Shown piece by piece: positions 34,662-46,056 of a stretch of 64,000 nucleotides of DNA. The stretch covers positions 78,373,141 through 78,437,140 of the forward strand of contig NC_079487.1 of the NCBI RefSeq assembly GCF_020520425.1, in the 5' to 3' direction. Positions within the stretch are counted from its first letter, which is position 1, and each line of letters opens with the position of its first letter. Source of the stretch: Spinacia oleracea. Its lineage: Eukaryota; Streptophyta; Magnoliopsida; Caryophyllales; Amaranthaceae. The translations under genes and the position numbers were made by a program. Under the pieces are notes generated by a model. That model saw nothing but the letters and a program-made list of their open reading frames with translations. It ran no database searches and had not been told where the DNA came from.

Positions 34662-37600
34662 CACTCAATATTTTGGTCAAATTACCATATTAGCATTTTA
34701 AATATGCATATTAGATGAATAAATCCTAACACATATAAAGGCTTGACCTCTCATACTATTCATGTAACAGTGAGTTGCCTATTTTTCCCTTTGCTATCCT
34801 TCGATTTTACGGAGTGTGCCCTCCTTCCAGATGCTGTCACGTCCTTATACATGATCTCATCCCTTTTTGCCACGCTCCTCTTTCCTCGGATTCTCCTTCA
34901 CCCTTCTTCCTCATTCAAACTTCTCTGGTTTCTACGCCCACTTCTCCTCAACTCTCTTCCATGGCGGTGCTTCTGTTTCTATGGATCCTTAACCCTTTCC
35001 CCTCTCCTCTTATCTCCCATGTCTTTTTGTCAACTGTCGTTCATCATCTCCGTTGCAAGGTTTTCAATAATACCTTTGATGCTTGTAAAGCAAGACCCAA
35101 TTTCTGGGGGCATTCATTTTCTTATAAACATCAAAGATATTATAGGGAACCTGATTCAAATATGGGGTCCTGTTCTTTGGATTCGCCTGCTTGCAATAAG
35201 GGGTCATGTTCTTTGGATTCACCCGTCTCCGGTTGCTCAGTGAGTGTCTTGTTTTTCCGTTAATTTGGTATCAGCCCTTATTATCCTGTTTTGATGTATG
35301 CTTGCTTGTTTATTGTTCTTCAATGTTGCCAAAAATCTTTGTTTTGATTCCTGATATAAGTCCTTATCCCCCGAATTATTCGATTTTATTTTCTTGATTG
35401 TATTTGTTATTGTGCTCTTCAAATTGACCAATGCTCTTTTGGTGTTTTTGATTGTGTTTGTATTCTGCAAATTGTGCAATCCTCTTTATTTTTAATGTTT
35501 TCCCAGTTAGTGTTCTTGATTGTGTTCTTCATGGCGACGGTACCTCCGCAAGTCTGCCCTCTTTCCTCCTGTTTATCTTCTTCGACATCAGCATAATCGC
35601 TCACCACCTCTCCTCCTTTTTGGTGGTGCTTAGAGACTAAAATATGGCACCATCATCACCAAGAATAGCCCTTGCAAGGTAAAATTAGGTGTTTTGGTGA
35701 TTTTTTGTGTTTGTATTTGACGTTTTTGGGTTTGATTTCTTTGATTCTTTTAGGGATTTCACTTAAAAATAGTATTAGCATGAAATTGAATCATTTTACG
35801 GTGCTTGTATCTCTAATTTTAGGGTTTTAGTGATGTTGCTTTGCATTTTTAACGATTTCTTCGATTTCTGATTTATTTCTCTAATAATATTGTTAGGGAT
35901 TTTGATAAATTCATGAAATTCGATTTGTAGGCTAGGGTTTTTTCTTCAATGCATATTCACCACTATCTCGTCATCTTTGTCAGGTTTCAGTTTCATTTTT
36001 TTCACTTCGTGATATGTAACTATACACCCACCTCAGGTTTCTAAGTTTTCGCACCTTGATAAGTCTACCTCGAAGGAATGGATTGAAGATTTCAGATGCT
36101 AATGCGAGCACACTAGAGTCGAAGTCGGATGGATCAGATCAGAAATTCCTGGAGTACGTGGATGAAAAACAGGATGTTTTCTACAGAGGTAAGGTTTTTA
36201 TTTTATTTACTCAAATTATTTGCTGATTCTCAATTGTCAATTTACAGTCTTTGAAAAGTTTTGAAATAAATATTAGCAATGAATAAATGATGTATAACTG
36301 AACAAGTAATTTCTGAAGTTAATCGTCAAATTAGTAAGATTATATTTGATCTCAAAAGTCAATTATAGATCATTACTTTTAATTAATAGATGGGGATGTT
36401 ATATTGTAGTGGACATGCCTCTAAGTAATAACAGATATTTAGCTGAGTTTGATTGTTCGATATACTCATCAGTATGGCATTTTGATATGTATGCTTACCT
36501 GCAGAAACCTGGAGCATTAGATGAATGATATATATGAGTAGAATATAACAATTCAAAATCTTATAAATCATGAGTGTCGGTCTATCAGGAGTTTTGTAAG
36601 CATAAGCACTCGTTGCAACCTGCACATAAATTCACTAAATTTTGTTTTCTTTCCTAGAATCTGTTATATACGCACAAACCCTAGAAACAGTAGCAAATTT
36701 GGATATTCCTCTCCTAAAATTTCATTTCCCTTTATTTCTCTGATTGATTGGTGTTGTCCTGGTTTTTTTGAATTCAATTTCTTGGTTTGATTACTTAGTT
36801 TGTGTTTCAAAATGGCATAGAGGGAGGAATATTCATTGAGGGTTGATCTCATTAGTGGGAGTCTGTGGTTCTTGGTTAAATGTCTCTGAAGTGGAGAGAA
36901 GGGAGCCTTGATAGTCTGTTGAGATGTTCTATGTTTACAAGTTTCGTGATCTGGTTAGTTGATTTCATCAGTATCCATTGTGTGTATGGTGTATTGCTTA
37001 TTTGTTTCTTTACTTCTTATATATATAGGGTGTGTGTGTGTGTGTGCGCGCGCCTTTTTGCATCCGTGTATTTATCCAAAACCAATATCTAAAATTAACC
37101 CATTAATTTTGGCCCTTTGAATCAGTGGTTCTTAATCTTATGTATTTGTTCGCTACAAATAAAGATCTAACGAGGGTGTGGAGGCTTTCGAAAGGCTTGA
37201 TGTATTAGGGAATATTTTTATTGCTCATTTTTAAATTTTTGTTCTGTTTTCTTTCATTTTTTTGCTTCGAACTCATTTCGAAAGCCAACAAGTATCTCAG
37301 AGAGCTCATTCTACCAATGTTTAATTTTTATTTTGTTTGTGTATTCATGTCTTCTGTTTAACAGTAGCATACTTTATTCGAGTATCATGTTGTAGGGTTA
37401 GGCTTTCAAACTTTTTATTTTCTCATTTGGGACTCTAGGATTTATATTACTATAGTTGGTTTAAATGTACGATAATTTGCTGGGTGTAGGAGAATGAGGA
37501 TGGTTATTGCTTGCGTTAATAGAATTTGATCTCTGTTGATTGCTGGTTGATTTTCTACTGACCTAATGCCTCAAAATTATCCTCCTTGAAATTACATGTT

Positions 37601-40278
37601 GGTTGTAGGTATGCTTGTCAAGAGACATGTTGATGGAAGAAATCTAGGACTACAACATAAGGTGGGAGGATCACAGAGGGAAGAAGGGTAAACAGGATTC
37701 CGAGTCTGAGCAAAGGTCTGTGCTTGTTTATTACAAATGTTACTTTACGCACTAACTGGTGCTCCTGAATCTCTTCAGTTTCAGATGTTGACATTCAACC
37801 ACTTGTGCCTTATAGGTTAAATTTGATAGATCAATAATGATGGGTCTGCATATAAAAAGGGGAAACGACTAATTAGAAAAAAAGAGTGCAAATTAGAGGT
37901 GCTTCTAATGGGAGAGGTTAGTGGTACCATGTCTTTGAAAGAAAGACACTATTTTGTCAAATGTAATTTTAATTTTCTCGTTACATTTTTTTCTACTTAT
38001 GATGTTCTTAACATGATATCCATTATGTTTTCCAGGAGGTCTTTCTCTCTTGATACGAAATTCATAGAGGTATTACTTATTCCTTTTCTTTATGAGCTTC
38101 TAACTTATGCTATCGATTGGTGTCTTATAGTGATGTATATTTCTTATCTGGGTGTATCTGGTCAACTGCTTTCTTCTTGCTGTCTCGTGCATATGGTCAT
38201 ACTATTTCTAATTCATTGGTTTATATTCACGGTGCATTGACAATATTCCGATCTTTCAATTTGATATGGTGTGGTGCTGTGTTATGCTCTGTGACATCAA
38301 CTTTCTGTCAATCTAAAGAGAGTTTTGCAAAATCTAGAAGATTATTGAACATTCTCGTGGAAAAATGGTCTTTCGTGCAAGAGAGCTTAACAACAGTCAT
38401 AGCCTAGATTTGTCATTGTAGGTCACATTCTTCTTTTTTCTTATCTTGTTGTATCTCAGAAGCTGGGAAAGCAGACCGGTGCATAACGTTTTTTGTTCCT
38501 CCTAGATATTTGAGGTTGGGGCTATTGGAACTTTGGAAGGTGTGGTAACATTTCACTATGGCAAATTCGACAAATGCAGAGAAGCTTTGACATCTGCCAA
38601 AGTAAGATTCGGTAAGGTATGGAGAAGTTGGATTTATATTGTATTCTTCAAGATGAGCATCAACAGGTTCTATGTGAGACAAATTATTCATCTTATCAGG
38701 TTTTGATCAATAGAGTTTACATCAATTTCTTTTCTCTATATTTCTTTCCTGACTTTTGCACGGTAGAATTTTTTGTTGATTGTTACTGTTTTGTTTTGCT
38801 GGTTTGTTTATTCGTTGAACCTAGCCAATGGAATAGAAAAACATAAAAGTGTATTTTACCTTTACGTGGTTATCCATATGGGTTGCTTTTTCCAGTATGG
38901 TAGTTTAGTTGAGGAGGTGGATGGACATACTGCTATAATATATTATAGACTTCCATCTTGACTGGTTGTTTCTTTTATAATTTATTGCTTAAGTTTGAAG
39001 GAGGCGGGGGGGGGGGGAATTAGAATGTAGAATTCTTGTGTAGATTCGAGCAGGAATCTTGTAGATCCTTTTTTATGCCTTTGGTTGTGAGTCTGACGAT
39101 TATCATACTTGTGTGTGTTGGGGGGGGGGGGGGGGTTAATAATATATCTGTCGACTATAAATAGTAGATATCACTTTTGTGCTTTAACATAGGCAGTTGG
39201 TATTAAGTAGACCTATTCATAAATAATCTGGTCCAAAAACTTGAATAATATACTTTCCCAGTAATTCTGTTTCTTCTCTCTCCTCATTCAAACTTCAAAA
39301 AAAATAGATTTTCAATTTTTAGTTGAAATCTTGTGCTCAGGTGCGTTAATCTTGGTTTATTTGCAGAAAATGTGTGTTTTTTGACGAGAACGTCCCTAAT
39401 CCTGTACAAAAGCCAAACACAAGGTCAATATTTTCTTTATTTGGTTTAACAAGCAATTTCGTTTGATTTTAATCATGCTTGATTTCATATAGGGATGGTG
39501 GAGTGGAGGATCTCGCTGCAAAAACTTAAAATTGGGAGGAAGAAAGAGGTCTCGAGTTCATGTATGATGGTGTAAGTATATATAACGAATGTTAGCAAAA
39601 AAATGTAACTTTCGTATTAAGTAAAACTTGAATTTGTATAATAATATGGTTCTTGACTTCTTGCCATTGTCAGATTATTTCCATCCTCTTCATTCTGTGA
39701 TGTATGTATGTCCCACTGGGAATGTCTTAATCTGTTGAGAACCCACTTTTATAGGAATCATACATTCATACTAGACAGTCGCCGTGTTCTTTCTTTTAGC
39801 CTCCATTTTTCATCATCTTGACAAAAAAAGAAGCTTGCTTTACAAACTTTTGCTTTGAGTAGTATTTTAAAACTATAGGAATGCATAACAAAGTGTCAGG
39901 AGGTAATAATATAATTTTTGATATTTGATACGAAGTACTATATAGGTCTAGGTGTAGCAGATTTCATTACCTGAATGAAATGAATCAATCTTTAACCACC
40001 TACCAGACAGTCCTTTAGAGTAAATGCTTCAGTGTTTCTTCTCCCATATTTTCCCAGTATATCTGGATTGGCCTATACAATTGTACGGTAGGGGCTTGAG
40101 CTATATTGAGCATATGCTTATTTGAGTATATGTTGGTTGTTGCTTTCCATTTACTGTTCGATAAATTTTTTGCTAATGTAAGGAGCTCTGTGATTAGACC
40201 TGAAAATTTCCTGATGCTTTCTATTCCAGATACACATCCTACATTTCTCTTCATGTAGAAGTGGAGTGCTAACCTAGG
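34662..40278. other. unassigned region with scattered gene-like fragments
   Basis: Mostly AT-rich and non-coding by eye. Short pieces look exon-like: an ATG-started stretch at 34962-35060 (MAVLLFLWILNPFP), followed by a tandem GGGGTCNTGTTCTTTGGATTC repeat near 35165-35225, and a stretch at 36085-36187 (DANASTLESKSDGSDQKF, then a GTAAG donor). None has a domain I recognise and none can be chained into a gene. Two long G runs occur at about 39007-39018 and 39120-39136. It could be a transposon that captured gene pieces, or decayed host DNA. Confidence 0.4.
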
Positions 40279-40779
40279 ATCGTGCAAATGTTGTTATTGA
40301 GATAAATGAGTGGGTAGAAGTTCTTAAAAAGAATCTGACTATGGATAACTTTACTTCAACGAACATATCTGCGAACTCAATAGCTGAAGCAAGGAACGAG
40401 GATTCTGCTGAAGAAGGCAAAGATAACTTGCAAAATGATGGCAGCAAAAATGATTCCTCTAACTCCAATACAACATAACAAATTTTTTTGGAGGTTACCG
40501 AAAAGAAACTAAAGAAGCGGACCTTCGGGGTGACCTTGAAGGTAATTACTTTTATAAGTAGCATTTTCCGAGAATACGTCTTATTTGTATTGGGTAATTT
40601 TTCTAACTTTGTTCCTTGTTCACATGCAGGTAGCTGAGAAGACAATTGGAGCTGTAATGCCATTTTCTGAAGAATCTCTGGCTGATGCGAATCAAAAGCT
40701 GGCAGTACTTAACAAGAGAGATGCAGAGAGAAGGAGGACAACAAAGTCGAAAAATAATCTGGAAGGATAAATATACTCG
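40279..40779 (+). pseudogene. HSP70-17-like (ER HSP70/HYOU1 type) gene fragment
   Basis: Two exon-like pieces, about 40279-40541 and 40630-40779, joined by a GT-AG intron (donor AAG/GTAATT, acceptor ATGCAG/GTAGCT). The first reads NVVIEINEWVEVLKKNL, an acidic/Asn-rich linker, then TEKKLKKRTFGVTLK; the second reads VAEKTIGAVMPFSEESLADA, then KRDAERRRTTKSKNNLEG. This matches the C-terminal substrate-domain region of plant HSP70-17 (EKKLKKRTFRIPLKVVEKT as I recall). Both pieces have in-frame stops (near 40478 and TAA at 40768-40770), and the ATPase domain is missing. It is a dead fragment, either a retained pseudogene piece or one carried by a transposon. Confidence 0.7.
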
Positions 40780-41902
40780 ACCAGAGACAAGGTTCCTACA
40801 TTTCTTATTGAATTTGATCTGTTACGTGTGGTTCCCTAACAGTACTCGCTTACCGATATTGACAATAACTGGTGCTTGTTTCATTTGTTCGTTTACACGC
40901 GCCTTTGTTTTCTGCTGCTTTACTTAGTTTAGCATTATTCCCTGATCAGATTATGTTTTTTGATAACATGGAAATGTTTAATTTAAAATAATGATAAATG
41001 TTGTTTGTGTTAGATTTTGAGTTAATTAAGATGCATATGCAATACAGTGGCTATTCACTATGCAATACAATGATTATGCTAGCATAGAAGGACAAATTTC
41101 TTCAGCAGAGCACAATAGCGAACCACGAGAGGAAATTTAAAGATATTACTCCAAAAATGGTAATCAAATTGGGATTAATAAGTTAATTAGGGATCCATAG
41201 ATGGGGATTGCTTGTATTGTAAAGTGATTAACTTGTTTGAGCTTCTCAGTTCATTTTAGCAAGGAGGAAGGACATGTCGAGGAGTGAAAATTGAGAGTGG
41301 TCTCTCTGTCCCCACGCCAACCACTGTCACCAGTTCCTGAAGGCGGTTCTCCTAGGGGCTTTGTTTCCGACAATGGTCATTTTAGTGCTTCTGAGTCTGC
41401 CGTTGTATGCACTTTCTCGTCTTATCTCTACTTGTTTATTTAATTATTATTTTTGCTTCTAATCATGGGATTGCAGGAGTCAAGATTAATTCCTGAATCT
41501 AATGAAAAATCTACAGAGGTGATTTATTTTAGCCATTTTCATCGATCTGACATTATGTTCCATGTGTATGATGTTACTATACTGTAGGACTTTATCAGTA
41601 CAAATTTCCCTAGGAAGTGTTTGATAGGTTCTTGTAGCGGAGTTGGGGATAACCATGTATTACTGTCCTAGCATTATGGGTAATTTTCCATGTGATTCAT
41701 TTTACTCGTGCTTCCTGATGAGAGGAGGTACATCGAAACTGAGATACTTCCTCTGCTTTAACTTTAGTTAGTATAAATTTCCATGTTTGTTTATAACACA
41801 ATGTAATCCTTAGTAATATAGATTTTGTCAGATACAAAGGAACTCCATTTGTAAATTAGCTTATCCAAACTGTAAACTGTGTGCAGATTTCTTGGAGCTG
41901 GC
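40780..41902. other. no gene seen
   Basis: AT-rich sequence with no extended open frame and no domain that I recognise. Possible short exon-like stretches near 41270-41400 (Pro/Ser-rich) lack support. Confidence 0.4.
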
Positions 41903-44030
41903 TGTAACACCCTAATAATTCTTTGCTTTTATAAAACCATTTTCCAACTTAAAATAAAGGAATTACTAAAGTATTACCGCCACCGTGATAACGGTTAAGG
42001 CTAGTACCAGAATTACGTAGCGGAATTTAATGTCAACTAACTTTTCAAAACATAATTAATAAATATCGAGGCCTCCTACAAATTGGAACCATGACGGCCC
42101 AAAAACCAAAGTATAAAAAGTTCAACGAATTTAAACATAATTAAAGTATAAATAAATAGTTCAAAATACGAAAGCATGCAACTTTCTCAATCATCCCAAG
42201 CCACATGATTTCGATCTACCAACCTGCTATATTATTCTACTCCCCATCAATGCAAGTGCAAATGATAGATCATCATAGGGTCATTAAGGCAAAGGCCATG
42301 ACCAAAGGACACAAAGCACGTAGTCAGCAAAAGCTGAGTACTTACAAGAATAGAGTGAAACAAACTAAAATCATACATCATTCACTAAGTTCTAATCAAT
42401 CATGCAAAAGCCATTTAATAATAACAAGTAAATCATGAATATAAGACTCGACTCTTGACTCACAAGTTAATTAGAATAAGCTTCGAACGGGCCAAAAGAA
42501 TATTCCATAAAGGAAGGGTGATGGGAGCCAACCATACACCAAATAATAAATAATAAATTCGGGCCATACCGAGTGTCGGGCCATACCGACAGAATTCCTG
42601 CGCATAATATAAATCAAACAACGTCTTGTATCATTAGTAGGAGATCAAGCTTTCCGGCAAGTCTCCCCCCATTGTTCATACTCAAGGTATATACGTTCCA
42701 AGAGTTTTGAAGCTTGTTCTGGTTGCTCTTTACGTTTATTAATATTTTATTAAAGGCGAACTCAAGACTCAACAACATACACACATACAATTAATAAACA
42801 ACAGCCAAAACAATCTTATTTTAATGCTTTAGGACTTGTGATCAACAAAGCAAGACACTTGTGAAATTACTACCATGTTCCTCCTCGCGAAAGTGAGATT
42901 CCACATCATGCCCATTAACATGAGGGTTGTGCCCTTGCACGACAATTCCTAATTCATTTCATATAGTATTCCCAACTGAACCCTACATGTGCGGTGGCTT
43001 AAGTGAGCTAACCCTTCACATGTGGTAAAATAAATAGTACAACGAGGTACGAATAATTGGCTCAACGTATGCTAGACATCCCATACAATAGCATAATAAT
43101 AAATAATCTATCCCTTGCATGTGAAACAAACCATACATGCATAAATATTGAACAACATGATTGACAATGAAATCCATACTCACAATAATCTCAACATGCT
43201 TGTTCAATCAACAATTCAATAAATCCAATATAATAATTCACATGATCATTTACCAAGATAACATGAATCCACATAGTATAATTCACATCAATACAATCAT
43301 GCAATTCTCTTGACAAATGGTGTGGTCGCCCTAGACTTGTACGTACCTTGAATACCTAAGCGTAGGGGCCACTTTGCAATAACGAGCACTCACTTAGAAA
43401 TCACCTCCTATCATCAAAATAATGAAACTTAAATTATTTCCATGTTCATTAAATTTCCAGCAACTTTATAAAATCTAAAACCTTATTTAAACTTTAGAAT
43501 TCAATCGTTTATCAATAAAATAATCATCTCAATTTGCAAAACCAATCCCTAGTATGAAAACATACTTTTTCCGCCTTTAAAATCAATAAAAATCAACACT
43601 TTAAGCCTTTATTTGAATCTGAAAATATAATTGATTATCATAATTAAAATCATCACCTAATTATGCTAATCAATTGACTCATTAGGTCTAGGTTAAAACC
43701 CTAACTTGAAAATCCCAATAAAACCAATTTAGCATCATAAAAATCAACTCTTTATTAAACAAACGAATCTGAAAATTCATGCTTTAATAATTAAAACAAG
43801 CCTAATGAATCACAACACATAAATCCTCAAAGCACGGTGTTCATAACCGATTCCCAGCATTTTAATCATTCAAAACAATAATAATATTATAATTCAAAAT
43901 ACGGAATTTAAATAAAATAGTTTAAGGGAATTTGGATTATACAAATCCGGCCTATAGCACGGAACAACCACGAATTAAAGTGATTGGGCGAAAAAGATTG
44001 AACAACGAACAAGAACAACACACAATCTTC
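41903..44030 (+). repeat. LTR-like block, TGTAACACCC type (gypsy, Tekay-like?)
   Basis: Begins TGTAACACCCTAATAATTC, a common gypsy LTR start, and has the style of such LTRs: a long AT-rich non-coding block, CGGGCCATACCG direct repeats near 42562-42590, and no host exon. The right end is somewhere before the MULE intron sequence at about 44030. I see no copy of the left 5 bp (CTGGC) there, so insertion boundaries are not proven. It may have replaced the 5' part of the Ulp1 gene next to it. Confidence 0.4.
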
Positions 44031-44091
44031 ATGTTCAATTCTTTTGAAGATGTTCAAATGTTTGTTTCGTAAATATATTATTTAAATGCAG

Positions 44092-45563
44092 ATTAAAAGG
44101 GAAGCCACCCTTCCAAAAACGGGCTCAACGGGAACTCCGAGACGTACCTGCTTGCTTCAAATCACCAATCATGGTCAAGTACAAAGATTTATTCAAGACT
44201 GTGGAGAACATGAGAGCAATAATTTCAGATTATGCATTTGGTGATGGAGACAAAAAGTAAGTAATTAATATAAGATTTATTTTAATATTTTTATCTATTA
44301 GACGATTTTTAATAAAATCGTTGTATCAATATTGTAGGGAAGTTGTATATTTTGATGGAGAGAACGCAATAAACAGAGATGAGATACAAACATTGGGTCG
44401 TGATTGCTACATAGACAACGCTGTCGTTGATGCATGGTCTGCAATTCTAAACACCAAAAGCTCCAAGACTAAGTTCTATTTCTCCACAATGCCCTTTGTA
44501 AGTATAATACTTTTGGGGTACAGTTTTGGATAAATTGTTGTATTATTAGTGTTCAATGTTCAGAATTATATGTCTTATGTTCAGATTGTTATATCTCATG
44601 TTCAGAAAGTTATGCCTTATGTTATGAAAATATGCCTTATGTTCTGAATTTTAATCATTATGTTCATAATTATATGTCTTATGTTCAGAATGTTATATAT
44701 CATGTTCAGAATGTTATATTTCATGTTCAGAATGTTATATGTCATGTTCAGAAAGTTATGCCTTATGTTATGAATTTTAATCCTTATGTTCAGAATTTTA
44801 TGTCTTATGTACATATGTGTTACAAATGCAGTTGATCATCAACACCTTCACAGTCAGTCCAGAAACAGATAGCTGGGACACAAGGCTTCATAAATTCAGC
44901 CACAGATTGACATCTGAAATGAGGAATGCTAGTGTTCACAGCCTTAAGATGTACAAGGAGATATATTTTCCGGTATGTGTAAGTGCGCATTTTTATGTGT
45001 TGTGCGTTGACTTCTATGATCGCTCAATAGATATTATAGACAACCGGAAGCTGCCACAACATGTGAAAGTTGGCACAAAGTACCAAGGACACCCAATAAA
45101 AATGGTAAGTTAACATCTAATGTTCATTAAATGAATAAATATATGTAGATTAAAAACACTTACTTTCAGTTTAAAATTTGAAAATATAGGTCCAAGCTCT
45201 AGAACATTTTTACAAAATTAATGATTATAGAGTAGGAGAAGGATTGTCAAAGTTCAAAGAGGAACTGATTAAGATGAAATGGCGAAGCAATGAGGATGCA
45301 ATTAACTGTGGAGTCTACATGTTGAAACATATGGAAACATACACAACAGACCCTGAACTAGAGTGGAATCCTGGGTTAAAAGCAAACAATGTAAGAGTTT
45401 TTTCTATAATGTTCATTTTATGAAAAGGAATGTTCAATATATTATTAAAAATATTCGATAATTTCTTTAATTTTCTTCTGGGTGCTTGCAGCTTGATCAG
45501 ATAAGAACATTAAGGATGCATTATTGTTCTGAAAATTCTATTGGACAATGGAAACAGACATAA
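44092..45563 (+). CDS. Ulp1-like (C48) cysteine protease of a MULE, 5'-partial
   Basis: Five exons joined by GT-AG introns: 44092-44256, 44338-44497, 44832-45104, 45190-45390, 45492-45563. The frame is open throughout and ends at TAA 45561-45563. It starts mid-protein after a TTTAAATGCAG acceptor, with KRAQRELRDVPACFKSPIM, typical of the segment before the protease domain; upstream exons are missing. The protease part shows the SUMO-protease pattern: SAHFYVLCVDFYDRSIDIIDN supplies His and Asp, and DAINCGVYMLKHMETY supplies Cys (NCG instead of the common DCG). Ulp1-type enzymes cleave SUMO or like proteins; here it is part of a transposon, role unknown. Apart from the missing 5' end it has no defect that I can see. 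Confidence 0.75.
44540..44820. repeat. ATGTTCAGAAT-type tandem repeats in Ulp1 intron 2
   Basis: About a dozen repeats near 22 bp of the form TTATATGTCATGTTCAGAATG, filling the intron between 44497 and 44832. The core ATGTTCA recurs in the other introns and spacers of the MULE on both strands, but not in its exons as far as I could see. Confidence 0.8.
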
Positions 45564-46056
45564 GTACCGGATCCAGACTGCTGCTAAAAGAAAAAACGAG
45601 GAGAACAGGATGCAAAGCTGAAGGTAGAAGACGTCAGGTGGATTGCCTTGGAATTATAGTTCATTGTTTGTTTATAGTTTATAATAGATTAGATATGACA
45701 TTCTGTAGACAACATGAATTTCAAATGTTTGGTTTGGAACAATTTGCGCATTAAGTACCTATAGTTAAAGGCCATTTGTGGGTTATTATTCAAATTATAC
45801 GTTTGTTCAATTTAAAGACCAAATGTTCAAATAAAACATGATGCAGTAACAATGCTGTAAGAAAACATCAAAAATAATCTTTAACCAAAGTAAAAAGTTT
45901 AATATAATTTGAAAAATGAGTTGATCAAACGTATCACATCTGAAATTCAAAAAATAGAAAATATCGGTAATTACACATAACGAAACCTATTTATCAAAAT
46001 TGGCCATAATCTCATCATAAAGCGAAACACGAGCAGCAGGAGAATTCAATTCCGTG
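45564..46056. other. spacer between the convergent MULE genes
   Basis: Non-coding; shared 3' flank of the Ulp1-like and FAR1/MULE genes. Contains further TGTTCAA motifs (about 45808 and 45830) and no third gene. Confidence 0.5.

Noticed and set aside
34662..34720. Similarity between the two flanks of copia B (AATATTTT(A/G)GTCAAAT...ATTAG) beyond the 5-bp duplication.
   Set aside because: Looks like a short pre-existing tandem repeat at the target, too diverged to be part of the duplication.
34743..35263. Two overlapping 160-codon plus-strand frames.
   Set aside because: Low-complexity Ser/Leu/Pro-rich translations of pyrimidine-rich DNA, no domain. One ATG-started stretch could be a captured exon, but this is not supported enough to call a gene.
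44173..44256. ATG at 44173 as the start of the Ulp1-like gene.
   Set aside because: The frame continues upstream through KRAQRELRDVPACFKSPIM to a splice acceptor at 44091, and this segment looks like the family, so the Met is internal.
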